A DNA stretch of 64,000 bases, taken from the NCBI RefSeq assembly GCF_002362315.1, contig NZ_MTZV01000006.1, positions 2,108,001 to 2,172,000 on the forward strand, read 5' to 3'. Below are positions 52,201-59,199 of this stretch, piece after piece; position 1 is the stretch's first letter; every line of letters starts with the position of its first letter. The position numbers and the translations under genes were made by a program. The notes beneath the pieces are model-generated. The model saw only the letters and a program-made list of their open reading frames with translations. It searched no databases and was not told the DNA's origin. The stretch comes from Paraburkholderia acidicola. GTDB lineage: Bacteria; Pseudomonadota; Gammaproteobacteria; Burkholderiales; Burkholderiaceae.

Positions 52201-54672
52201 GCGGCGGTCACCACAGGGCTCGCTGCGAAGAACACCTACGATGCAGTGAAGCAGATGGGCGGCGATCCACTGAAGGCGGCGGCGAGCGTCAATGTCAACG
52301 TGTCGCTCGGTGCAAGCAAAAGCGATAGCCAGTCGCGCGCGCAATCGAACACGGCGCTCGGGGGTGTCGTGTCGGCGGGCCACAACGTGAAGGTTACGGC
52401 GACAGGCGCAGGTGACGATAGCAACATCGACGTGACCGGCAGCACAATTTCGGCGGGCAACGACACGAAACTGAAATCGGACGGCAGGATCAACCTGCAG
52501 GCGGCTGAGAATACGAGCAGCCTGCACGGCACGAATAGCGGTTCGAGCGTGGGCGTCGGCGTCACGGTCGGACTCGGCGCACAAAGCGGCGTTGCGTTGA
52601 CGGCGAGCGCGGCGGGAAACCGCGGTCGCGCCAGTGGAGATTCCAGCACCTGGACTAATTCATACGTGATGGCAGGCAATACGCTCACACTTGAATCTGA
52701 CGGTGACACGAACATGAGAGGGGCGGTCGCGTCTGGCAGACAGGTCGTGACGAATGTGGCCGGCAACCTGAACATCGAGAGTCGGCAGGACAGGGATTAC
52801 TACGATTCGAAACAGCAGAACGCCGGGATCGGAGTCAGTGTCTGTCCGCCGCCGTGTCTGTCGAGTGTGTCGGGTAGCGTTGGCCAGACGAAGATGAAGA
52901 GCGATTACGCGAGCGTGACCGGGCAGTCGGGGATCAGGGCGGGCGATGGCGGTTTCCAGGTCGATGTGAAAGGTAATACCGATCTGAAGGGTGGCGTGAT
53001 CGCGAGCAGTGACAAGGCGGTGGCGGAGCACAGGAACAGTCTGAAGACGGCGACGCTGACGACGAGCGATATCGAGAACCATGCTTCGTACGACGCTTCG
53101 AAGGTAGCGCTGAGTGGCGGGTATAGCTTTGGTGGCGATAGTCACGCGGATGACGGCAACAGGAGCGGTATCGGCAAGGATCAGAAGGGTAAGGCCGACA
53201 ATGTGAATCCTGTGCCGGGGACGGCGCTGGCGAAGTCTGATGGAGGATTGTCAGTTGCGCCGCCTGTTGTGCTGGGTGCTTCTGGAGAGGCGAAGTCGAC
53301 TACGCGTAGCGGGATCAGCGGTGGGGGGATCACGATTACTGATCCTGAAGCACAACAGCGGCTTACTGGCAGGACGGCTGAGGAAACGGTTGCGGGCGTC
53401 AATCGGGATACGGCGGATACGGGTGGCGCACTGGTGCCGATCTTTGATAAGGAGAAGATTCAGGCGGGGTTTGAGATCGCGGGGCAGTTTGTTAATCAGG
53501 TGGGAACGTTTGTTGCGAACCGGGCAGCCGAGGCAGATGCGGCGAAGAAGGCGGCGACTGATCCGGATCTGACGCCGGAGCAACGGGCAACTGCGCAGCA
53601 GCGGGCGGATCAGTTGAATGCTGACTGGGGGCCGGGCGGGACGTATCGGCAGGTATTGACTGCGTTGACGGTTGCAGCGGGCGGTAACGTAATGGGCGGT
53701 GCGGGACAGTTTGCGCAAGGAGCGACGGTTGCCTACTTGCAGGAACTCGGTGCGAGCCACGTCAAACAGCTTGCGGACGACCTCGGTAGCGAAGAGGCGC
53801 GTGCGGCGCTTCATGCGATCGTGGGGTGCGCGGGAGCGGCGACCAGTAACCAGAGTTGTAGTGCGGGTGCGATGGGCGCGGCGACAAGTTCCGTGCTCGG
53901 TAGGTTGCTTGCCCCTACCGACGGGATGACGACTTCCGAACGTGAGGCGCGCGCCAATCTGGTTACCAGTCTGGTTGCCGGCATTGCGGAAGTGTCCGGA
54001 CAGAATGGTATGACGGCGGCCGGCGCTGGCAAGATCGAAGTGGAGAACAATCAAGTTGCAATGCTAATGCCCAAGGGGATGATGGACTATGGGCAGGCCC
54101 AGGCATCATTGGGTCAATTCATGTTGCAGAACGGCGCGACACCGGAAGAAATCGTTCAAGCTCAGGCGGAGCTCGCTAGAGGTAAAGGGCTTAATTACAC
54201 CGACCCAGTCAGCGGCCTTTTAAAGGGTTGGGTGCTGTTGATGAGCACTGCTGCTACGGCAGGACTTGGTCCTGCCGCAGGGGCAGGAGCTGCAATTGCA
54301 GGAGGGGTAATTGGCGGTGCTGCGAATGCCGGGGCTCAACTTGCCACGAAAGACAGCGGTTCATTTAGCTATATCGATGCGCTGATCGCTATCGGCACCG
54401 GCGCGTTGACGCAGGGCAAAGGCATCGTAACGACAAGCGTGACCAGCATGGGCGGTGCTTTTGCAGGTAGTGTGATTAAAGGCGAAGATCCAGTCAACTC
54501 GGTGATTGGAGCTGGAATGGGATCCATGGTTGGAAGCGGTGTAGGTAAAATTGTAACGGATAAGGTGAAGCCTAGTATATCCGACGCAGTTGCTGAAGTT
54601 GTTGGATCAGGTTCGGGTGCAATTATTTCTGAAGCCATCGATTTTGAAACCCGAGATAGATTCAATAAATAG
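46258..54672 (+). CDS. cdiA: CdiA/BcpA-like two-partner-secreted giant exoprotein with C-terminal toxin
   Basis: This 2804-residue exoprotein begins with an extended signal peptide (ESPR: MNKNCYRVIFNRARGALMVV) and a hydrophobic core ending AIAMAQ near residue 69. The TPS (haemagglutination-activity) domain follows, with VNTYNQFDVQRAGAILNNS and ANPSGLMVDGGGFINTG. Residues 330-2400 are filamentous-haemagglutinin-type beta-helix repeats. A pretoxin region then leads to the VENN motif at residues 2595-2598 (GKIEVENNQVAMLMP). The 206 residues after VENN are glycine-rich and hydrophobic (LLMSTAATAGLGPAAGAGAA; GAGMGSMVGSGVGKIV) and lower in GC, so this is a probable membrane-acting toxin. Immunity and transporter genes follow. 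Confidence 0.9.
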   Translation: MNKNCYRVIFNRARGALMVVQENGLAPHAAGNRSASGALVVSAILQVTRRPIALAAMLLLGVPAIAMAQIVAAPGSGAHVIQTQNGLPQVDVARPSGAGVSVNTYNQFDVQRAGAILNNSPTIVQTRQAGYINGNPNFGANDAARIIVNQVNSNNPSQLRGFVEVAGQRADVVIANPSGLMVDGGGFINTGRATLTTGLPFYGVDGSLAGFNVNRGLVTVAGSGLNASGVDRVDLIARAVEANAAIYANNLGVLTGANQVNHDALATSRIQGEGAAPAVSIDIGQLGGMYANRIFLVGTEGGVGVRNAGTIAADAMGLTLTTEGRLVQAGTISALGNVAVSAAGGIGNTGTTYSQQSVSLNTGADMANSGTLAAQRHVGVNAGSVDSTGSIGAGVDSDGVLTQAGDLQITTTGQLSATGRNVTGGNATLKGFAVNLAGSTTAANGNLSLTAATGDVNLANATTIAQGSVTVNAASAFINDYGEVSAGTNLHATGLQSIDNSSGSLKAGQHVVVDAGSRLTNAGGTIAGQVATVNGTTIDNSTGTVQAVQVTLNGTDLVNHGGTVTQTGTGLTTVNVSGTLDNSNGGVLQTGSTNLTLAPAELINSGGTIAHAGDGTLTIAPGVGTGHLKNDSGLIASKGQAVVNAGDLNNAQGILSAQRGINATVRGDIDNTKGLIRSDTELFLANGGALVNRAGHIQAGQTTADDTGTLDVQSASIDNTDGSINNLGTGRMNVQGGSRIVNSHAGGVSGMGRITGNGEVTIDATSITNDHGGQLSGASLRVRGTTLDNRGGQIGNVEKSTGDVDVTMTGAITNTEGQISSTYDLTVTASTLAGGGAYNATHDVTVNLRPEGSAPGVHAEGSAPGGGGNFIASPDVQFNAGHDLSFTLPGQFINGANLQSVNNLSVEAQNISNTGSMQAGALLRTHSTDLTNTGTMIGGSVSLAAGGTLSNLDTKALIGASDSDGTLEILARLIENRDDSTATDTIAQPAIFGLGRVVLAGGKDADGNYTNAARVNNVSALLQSGGDMALHADRVLNTRREMKTSGITSEIDPAALEQYGISMKGCAAYYVEACSGHDVGWIRLTRNPEKPEYDPAPFIAKLRTLPGGLYTDPPHEGRWNSGYQYTTYEGKAVANTVTQISPAGQIISGGVIDTASVGAMQNLWSNIASAGDFIAPASYETDGWKATGQQAPGVTVTYSGHYHYNNYNNTRRNWTLPFGDARFVGQRPRGYAQAAPADVRQYSLPGYESTWGANGKLTGTDVSINNTAGNAGLPSLGLLPGQSVPGLTIAPLIGSASGASIQGGPPTIVDPVIASATALNVLTSLTIPRGGLYRPNPSPGAGYMIETNPAFTNQKSFISSDYFFNQIGVDLIHIPKRLGDGFYEQQLVRNQVTALTGRAVLGPYTDLQTMYQSLMTAGAALDRQLDLPVGASLSAAQVSTLTGNVIMMETRVVDGQSVLVPVVYLAKTNQQNINGPLITATDIDFQNTQSFANSGTVKADNTLSVQGRQIDNALGARQSAGLMSLMTTGNVDLTSANVKAGSLALNAGGDLILDTATRTDNRVSRDGATSVVTTLGPTARLDVANDASIATGGNFRQNAGNLTVGGNLETGIGGNWALGTQQTGEHKTVRRANGVSDTDINNVTGSTVKVDGVSDISVGGDLTARGAQIDLNGGGTIAAEGSVSLLTASATTTVNNNSSSSDRRRSSAAAEHAVDQRLTGTTLRSGDALNIVSGKDITLSGSTLRLDKGRATLDAKGDVNVESATETRAINSHETHSRSGLVSGTKVASGVDQTATYNLSSAISADGVTIAGGRDINVTGSTIVGTDDVKLKAVRDVNLRTSQDTVQSSGYYRKKDTGLLSNGGLSVSIGSQSMTDRQQSSSVTNNASSVGALNGNLSIEAGNNVNGTAAMLHAGNDVEILGTRVRLDAAHDTMDQGSQQQYRQAGVTVGITNPVVAAVQTGRQMANAAQSVDGDPRLLALAAVTTGLAAKNTYDAVKQMGGDPLKAAASVNVNVSLGASKSDSQSRAQSNTALGGVVSAGHNVKVTATGAGDDSNIDVTGSTISAGNDTKLKSDGRINLQAAENTSSLHGTNSGSSVGVGVTVGLGAQSGVALTASAAGNRGRASGDSSTWTNSYVMAGNTLTLESDGDTNMRGAVASGRQVVTNVAGNLNIESRQDRDYYDSKQQNAGIGVSVCPPPCLSSVSGSVGQTKMKSDYASVTGQSGIRAGDGGFQVDVKGNTDLKGGVIASSDKAVAEHRNSLKTATLTTSDIENHASYDASKVALSGGYSFGGDSHADDGNRSGIGKDQKGKADNVNPVPGTALAKSDGGLSVAPPVVLGASGEAKSTTRSGISGGGITITDPEAQQRLTGRTAEETVAGVNRDTADTGGALVPIFDKEKIQAGFEIAGQFVNQVGTFVANRAAEADAAKKAATDPDLTPEQRATAQQRADQLNADWGPGGTYRQVLTALTVAAGGNVMGGAGQFAQGATVAYLQELGASHVKQLADDLGSEEARAALHAIVGCAGAATSNQSCSAGAMGAATSSVLGRLLAPTDGMTTSEREARANLVTSLVAGIAEVSGQNGMTAAGAGKIEVENNQVAMLMPKGMMDYGQAQASLGQFMLQNGATPEEIVQAQAELARGKGLNYTDPVSGLLKGWVLLMSTAATAGLGPAAGAGAAIAGGVIGGAANAGAQLATKDSGSFSYIDALIAIGTGALTQGKGIVTTSVTSMGGAFAGSVIKGEDPVNSVIGAGMGSMVGSGVGKIVTDKVKPSISDAVAEVVGSGSGAIISEAIDFETRDRFNK

Positions 54673-54685
54673 GACAGGATAAATT

Positions 54686-54931
54686 ATGAGGCCAACCACA
54701 ACTGGATTCTATCTTTTGTTATCTCTAATGTTGACAACGGTTGGTTCGCTATTTGCATCCTCGTTGATGATAAGACTTATATTGATGATTTTTTCTTATA
54801 AGAATAATGAAGAATGGAATTTTAACATGGTCGATGTAATTTATTCGGCAAAGATAAGTTTGGGCGGGGGAATCCCTTTAGCGGTTGGTGGGTGGTTACT
54901 TGCAAATTTTAAGGCAAAGCGCCAAAAATAA
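54686..54931 (+). CDS. cdiI: probable CDI immunity protein (two-helix inner-membrane protein)
   Basis: This 81-residue protein has two hydrophobic helices (LLLSLMLTTVGSLFASSLMI and ISLGGGIPLAVGGWLLANF) and ends with a Lys-rich tail. It starts 14 bases after the exoprotein stop, with AGGA before the ATG, and is much more AT-rich than its surroundings. Position, size and membrane nature are as expected for an immunity protein against a membrane-acting CdiA tip; E. coli EC93 CdiI is likewise a small membrane protein. No sequence family is recognised, so the function rests on context. Confidence 0.7.
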   Translation: MRPTTTGFYLLLSLMLTTVGSLFASSLMIRLILMIFSYKNNEEWNFNMVDVIYSAKISLGGGIPLAVGGWLLANFKAKRQK

Positions 54932-54995
54932 TGCCTTGATGAAAGCGCAATTCTTTAAATGATCTGGCCGGATATGTGGTGGGGTATTTGAGGTA

Positions 54996-55193
54996 TTGGA
55001 ATTTGAAGTTTTGAATTATGCGACAAAGGTTGGTCTAGGAGCAGGTATCCCACTGGGTATTGGCATTTGGTTTATGTCCTGGATGAAACAGCGTGAAGAG
55101 AATCGTTCTCCACGAGGAGAAGATCCATGCACGGTCCAGGATCATGGGGCCGTTCGGGGTCAGCAGTGGGATGATTACGATCACCGACGTTGA
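54996..55193 (+). pseudogene. truncated second immunity gene fused to unrelated sequence
   Basis: From a TTG at 54996 the frame encodes VLNYATKVGLGAGIPLGIGI, then WFMSWMKQREE. This mirrors the second helix of the immunity protein upstream (VIYSAKISLGGGIPLAVGGW), with GIPL and the Lys-rich exit conserved. The first helix is missing and homology ends near residue 36; after about 55100 the sequence becomes GC-rich and unrelated. It is best read as an N-terminally truncated immunity relic, though a one-helix product could still be made. Confidence 0.6.
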
Positions 55194-55198
55194 GAACG

Positions 55199-55566
55199 TC
55201 AGCTTGCGGTGATGGTGTCGGTCCATAGGTGATTTGCCGGGTTCGGGCCGCCGGGACAGAGGGGGCAGGATCGACAGAGAGGCGATGGAGTGATTGTCGA
55301 TCCAGTTCGGCTTGTGGACCCAATCGTTACCCGTACGCCGCCGGATACGCGATTGCAGATTACAGCGATGGCAACCACGAGGTAGAGTTCCCGAACCTCG
55401 GCGGACAACCAGGACACCGTCGGTCACTACTGGAAGCGACTCGAAATCAACAGAGGAGCAGTGGCAACAAAGCGCGGCCGCATTGGTTATCAGCGGTCGC
55501 GTGACAGGTGGTGGGAACCCACTACCGCAAATCGTGGAATCTGTCGAATCGGGGATAGAAAAAACA
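55199..55566. other. decayed non-coding stretch before cdiB
   Basis: No intact gene is seen. Two partly consecutive plus frames read as degenerate protein: CGPNRYPYAAGYAIADYSDG NHEVEFPNLGGQ up to about 55410, then, one base out of frame, DTVGHYWKRLEINRGAVATK RGRIGYQR to about 55495. This looks like a frameshifted remnant of an unrecognised protein, possibly an old toxin tip or accessory gene. Confidence 0.4.
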
Positions 55567-57327
55567 ATGAAACGAACCACACGGCTGGCGGCCTTGCCTA
55601 TCACAGCCTTGGTATCGCTCGGGGTGCACGCTCAACAGACTCCCACGCCTGCCGACGAGGTCGCCGCCGCGCGAGCAAACGCAGAACGCGACCGCCAGGC
55701 ACAACAGCAACACGACGCACAGCAACGCGACGCGACTGTACGCGCACCTTCAGCACGCTCCGACTTACCCAAGCCCGAAACGTATCCATCGCTACCGTCC
55801 GAGCAACCTTGCTTCCACATCAGCCGCTTCACACTCGACATGCCTGACTCGCTGCCCGCGGCCGTCAAATCATCGGGAGCCTCAACGTTGCCAATGGACC
55901 GTTTCGCCTTCGTCCACGAATGGCTGACCCACTACACGGGCCAATGCATTGGCCAGCAAGGCGTTGACGCACTAGTAAAAGGTCTCTCCCAGGCGATTCT
56001 GTCACGCGGTTACGTCACCACGCGCGTACTCGTCCCCGAGCAGGATCTATCGAGCGGCACACTCAAGCTAGCCTTGATCCCCGGCGTCATTCATCACATT
56101 CGCTTTGCCGACGAAAAACTATACGGCACATGGAAACCGGCCTTCCCGACAAGGGATGGTGACCTGCTGAACCTGCGCGACCTCGAACAGGGTCTGGAGC
56201 AGATGAAGCGCGTCTCGAACCAGGACGTATCGATGCAGATCGTCCCCAGCGAGCAGCCAGGCGAAAGTGACATAGTGCTCGACGTGAAGCGGAGCAAGCC
56301 GTGGACACTCGTCGCATCGATCGACAACTCCGGCACGCGCGCCACCGGCAAGCTGCAAGGCAATCTCTCGATCGGCGTCTACAACCCACTCGGCCTGAAC
56401 GACATCTTCAACATCGGCGCGAGCCAGGATCTTGAATTCGGCGACAGGCGCCTCGGCTCACACGGCTGGAACAGCATCTATTCAATCCCGTGGGGCTACT
56501 GGACCGCCACGCTGTCGGCGTACACGAACACCTACTACCAGCAGATTTCCGGTGTGAATCAGACGTTCGTCGCGAGCGGTAACTCGAAGACGGTCGATTT
56601 CAAGCTGGCCCGTGTGCTGATGCGCGACCAATATGACGTATTGGGCGGGTATCTCCGACTATCGCGCCGCTTTGGTCGGAGTTTTATTGAGGATACCGAG
56701 ATTCCCCAGCAGCGCCGCAATAACACGATCATTGAAATCGGCATGACCGATCGGCACTACTTCGCCAATGCGCAGTTCGATGGCGCACTCGCGTACCGGC
56801 AGGGCGCCGGTGCATTCGGCGCGCAGGACGACGTGTTTGCAGCGGCCGGCGGTCCGACCTATCGCTACCGGATGGCCGTGCTCGATGCGAACCTGTCGGT
56901 GCCATTCGCAATCGCGAAGCAGCCGTTCCGCTATGTCGGAACGTTCCACGGCCAGTACACCGGGAACACGCTGTACTACATCGATAACCTGACGATCGGC
57001 AGCCGCTACACGGTACGAGGTTTCGACGGGGAAACGCTGCTGGCAGCTACGCGCGGGTTCTACTGGCGCAACGAACTGCAAATGCCGATCGGCCAAACCG
57101 GACACGCGCTCTATTCGGGATTGGACTATGGCCGGGTCTTGGGCGCGCAGCCGATCGCACTGGCTGGCACGCAACTCGCGGGCGCGGTGATCGGCGTAAA
57201 GGGCAGCGCCGGCAAGCGTATGGGGACGTATGCGTATGACCTGTTTGCGGGCACGCCGATCTACAAGCCGTCTGGATTTCCGACTGCGCGCGTTACGGTC
57301 GCCTTCCAGGCGACCTCGCAGTTCTAG
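55567..57327 (+). CDS. cdiB: CdiB/FhaC-type outer-membrane transporter of the two-partner system
   Basis: This 586-residue TpsB protein exports the CdiA-like protein across the outer membrane. The signal peptide is MKRTTRLAALPITALVSLGV ending HAQ, followed by a Gln/Ala-rich coiled segment. Two POTRA domains follow (PCFHISRFTLDMPD; QGVDALVKGLSQAILSRGYV; PGVIHHIRFADEKLYG). The 16-strand beta-barrel has the family's plug-loop motif VRGFDGETLL and ends in aromatic Phe (VAFQATSQF). The ATG at 55567 was chosen because the 91-codon upstream extension is the decayed stretch. The transporter lies after the exoprotein, as in Burkholderia bcpAIOB. Confidence 0.92.
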   Translation: MKRTTRLAALPITALVSLGVHAQQTPTPADEVAAARANAERDRQAQQQHDAQQRDATVRAPSARSDLPKPETYPSLPSEQPCFHISRFTLDMPDSLPAAVKSSGASTLPMDRFAFVHEWLTHYTGQCIGQQGVDALVKGLSQAILSRGYVTTRVLVPEQDLSSGTLKLALIPGVIHHIRFADEKLYGTWKPAFPTRDGDLLNLRDLEQGLEQMKRVSNQDVSMQIVPSEQPGESDIVLDVKRSKPWTLVASIDNSGTRATGKLQGNLSIGVYNPLGLNDIFNIGASQDLEFGDRRLGSHGWNSIYSIPWGYWTATLSAYTNTYYQQISGVNQTFVASGNSKTVDFKLARVLMRDQYDVLGGYLRLSRRFGRSFIEDTEIPQQRRNNTIIEIGMTDRHYFANAQFDGALAYRQGAGAFGAQDDVFAAAGGPTYRYRMAVLDANLSVPFAIAKQPFRYVGTFHGQYTGNTLYYIDNLTIGSRYTVRGFDGETLLAATRGFYWRNELQMPIGQTGHALYSGLDYGRVLGAQPIALAGTQLAGAVIGVKGSAGKRMGTYAYDLFAGTPIYKPSGFPTARVTVAFQATSQF

Positions 57328-57484
57328 GTCGATTGTGTCACGGCCATCCCAAGTCTAGATTCTTCGTGCGGCAGCTTTTACATCGCGTCTTTTATACAGT
57401 AATCGCGCAAGGGAAATTGGGATCAAGTCGAAAAATTGAACGTCGTAACTTGTTAGGAATATTTATCAATCAAAGGAATTAGTA

Positions 57485-58375
57485 ATGAGGAAGCAATTTC
57501 TTCTGGCAAGCCTGGTAAGTTCAACCGTCTTGCTCGCGGCGTGTGGTGGGAGCAACGGCGGGAACATCAATGGAGGAACGAGCACCTCGAACAATAACGC
57601 GGCCGAAACACCAACTACCGCTCCGCCCAATTCTTCGACACCACAGCCTTCGATCCACGCAGCATGCCGGCCCGACGGCAGCTTTACCTATTCGGGGTCC
57701 GCCTCTCAAATAGCGGTAAACAACGGACAACTGGCTGTGGTGGTGGTCCCCACACTACCCAATGCCTATGCGAAGAACAGGAACATGACTGCCGCAGACG
57801 TACCTGCATCGAGTCTCGTACAGCAACCGGGTGGCGCGTTCACGACGCTTGCGTCATCGGCGGCGGAGACTGACTGCCTTGGGCTCGAACACGGGGCGGT
57901 GACGGAGATTCAGAGTGTCGGCAGCGATGTGGCAATCGGTCGGTGGAATAAGGCCATGGACACAGATGGCAACACCTATAACGACCAGCAAGGCGTTCAC
58001 TACGCAGTCGGTACGCCGCTGTCGCTGTCCGCGACGAGCGGCACGCTCGTGTGTACTCAATTGATCGCAGACGCAGTGGCGAGCGACGACGGTAGCCCGG
58101 GCGGCACGCTCGAAACAAGCTCCGCCACGCTCGATCTCGCGACGCGCACGCTCAACAATCTGAACCTGTCGATCAACTGGGCGAACACTCCGTTTGCATT
58201 GACGAACACTCAACGTACGGTAACGAGTGCACAGGCGCCGTTGAATGGCGTCTCGACGAACGGGCCGTTGCTGGTTCAGTCGGTTGTCGTGGGGCGCGAC
58301 GCGACGCAGCCGCTGGTCGCCGTCGGTTACTCGACAGTATCGTTTGGTGGAGTCGTAGTCCTGTCGTGCCATTGA
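57485..58375 (+). CDS. lipoprotein downstream of cdiB, unknown function
   Basis: This 296-residue protein has lipoprotein signal MRKQFLLASLVSSTVLLAAC (Cys20) followed by GGSNGGNINGG and a Ser/Thr/Asn/Pro linker. The mature body is beta-rich with no recognised domain (FTYSGSASQIAVNNGQLAVV; EIQSVGSDVAIGRWNKAMDT). AAGGAAT precedes the ATG. It is co-directional with cdiB, 157 bases on. Its signal closely resembles that of the following gene, so the two are duplicates at least at the N-terminus. A bcpO-like accessory role in the CDI locus is possible. Confidence 0.65.
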   Translation: MRKQFLLASLVSSTVLLAACGGSNGGNINGGTSTSNNNAAETPTTAPPNSSTPQPSIHAACRPDGSFTYSGSASQIAVNNGQLAVVVVPTLPNAYAKNRNMTAADVPASSLVQQPGGAFTTLASSAAETDCLGLEHGAVTEIQSVGSDVAIGRWNKAMDTDGNTYNDQQGVHYAVGTPLSLSATSGTLVCTQLIADAVASDDGSPGGTLETSSATLDLATRTLNNLNLSINWANTPFALTNTQRTVTSAQAPLNGVSTNGPLLVQSVVVGRDATQPLVAVGYSTVSFGGVVVLSCH

Positions 58376-58504
58376 CCTGGGCCGACTGTTCAGTTCATCA
58401 ACGGGAAAAGGGGGATTAGTAACCACACGGGGTCATTTGAAAAAATCAATCTGATGGTGTGATTTAGCTTGTTAGTTATGTTTAGCAAATAAAAAGGGTG
58501 GAAA

Positions 58505-59092
58505 ATGAAAAATAAACTGTTCGTAGTGAGTTTGATGAGTTCGGCTGTCCTTCTGACAGCGTGTGGTGGTGGCGATGGCAAGGGCGGAAGCGCGGCGAAA
58601 GATAACCGCTCGGCCGATTCGGCTGCACAAGCCGGAACAGACCCGACCGCACCGTTCTCCTGCCCCTCCGACTACAGAAAGATAACGCTTTCGAATAACA
58701 GCGTGATTGCAAACGTGAATCTGAATATCAAATCCGACGACGGCATCGCGACGCTGACAGTCAAGACGCCTGCAGACGGGAAGACAGGCGATCTGATCAT
58801 CTGTCTAGGCAAGCCCGATCCGGTGCCAGCCGGCGTGACGGCGAACTACGTCTACGAAGTGAAGTCCTCGGGTGATCTGCGCGCGATGGCGTCCTCGACA
58901 TTGACGCTGAACTTCGCATCCGACGTCGTCCCCGATCCGAACCCGCCGGTCATCGAGTTCGCCGATATCACGAACGGAAGGGTGACCTACAAGCCGCTGG
59001 TTCAGGGTGCATCATTTGCAGAAGCGCCGAACTACAGCCTGGCTGCAAACGCACAGGACACCGGTCTATACGTGGTGCGCCTGACGAAGTAA
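58505..59092 (+). CDS. second lipoprotein downstream of cdiB, unknown function
   Basis: This 195-residue protein starts MKNKLFVVSLMSSAVLLTAC (Cys20) then GGGDGKGG, so it is a lipoprotein. It is related in signal peptide and leader DNA to the preceding gene, and its mature part is beta-rich (CPSDYRKITLSNNSVIANVN; VYEVKSSGDLRAMASS). AAGGGTGG before the ATG is a good ribosome site. No family recognised. It ends the plus-strand run. Confidence 0.65.
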   Translation: MKNKLFVVSLMSSAVLLTACGGGDGKGGSAAKDNRSADSAAQAGTDPTAPFSCPSDYRKITLSNNSVIANVNLNIKSDDGIATLTVKTPADGKTGDLIICLGKPDPVPAGVTANYVYEVKSSGDLRAMASSTLTLNFASDVVPDPNPPVIEFADITNGRVTYKPLVQGASFAEAPNYSLAANAQDTGLYVVRLTK

Positions 59093-59118
59093 CGCCTCCG
59101 TTTCGACCGGACACAAAA

Positions 59119-59141
59119 AAGCCCGGCACAAAACCGGGCTT
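59119..59141 (-). terminator. intrinsic terminator for the aconitase gene
   Basis: AAGCCCGG and CCGGGCTT pair around a 7-base loop. On the minus strand the hairpin is followed by TTTTTTG-type sequence, so it ends transcription of acnA, which stops 59 bases upstream. On the plus strand the T-run is absent and termination would be weak. Confidence 0.85.
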
Positions 59142-59199
59142 CTCCACACCACCGCATCTCAACAGAGACGCGGCTGCTAACGCAGCAACTACATCACAC

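Noticed and set aside
55035..55604. Minus-strand frame considered as a transposase remnant
   Set aside because: Neither its sequence nor its ends resemble a known transposase or terminal inverted repeats, so no insertion sequence is claimed.
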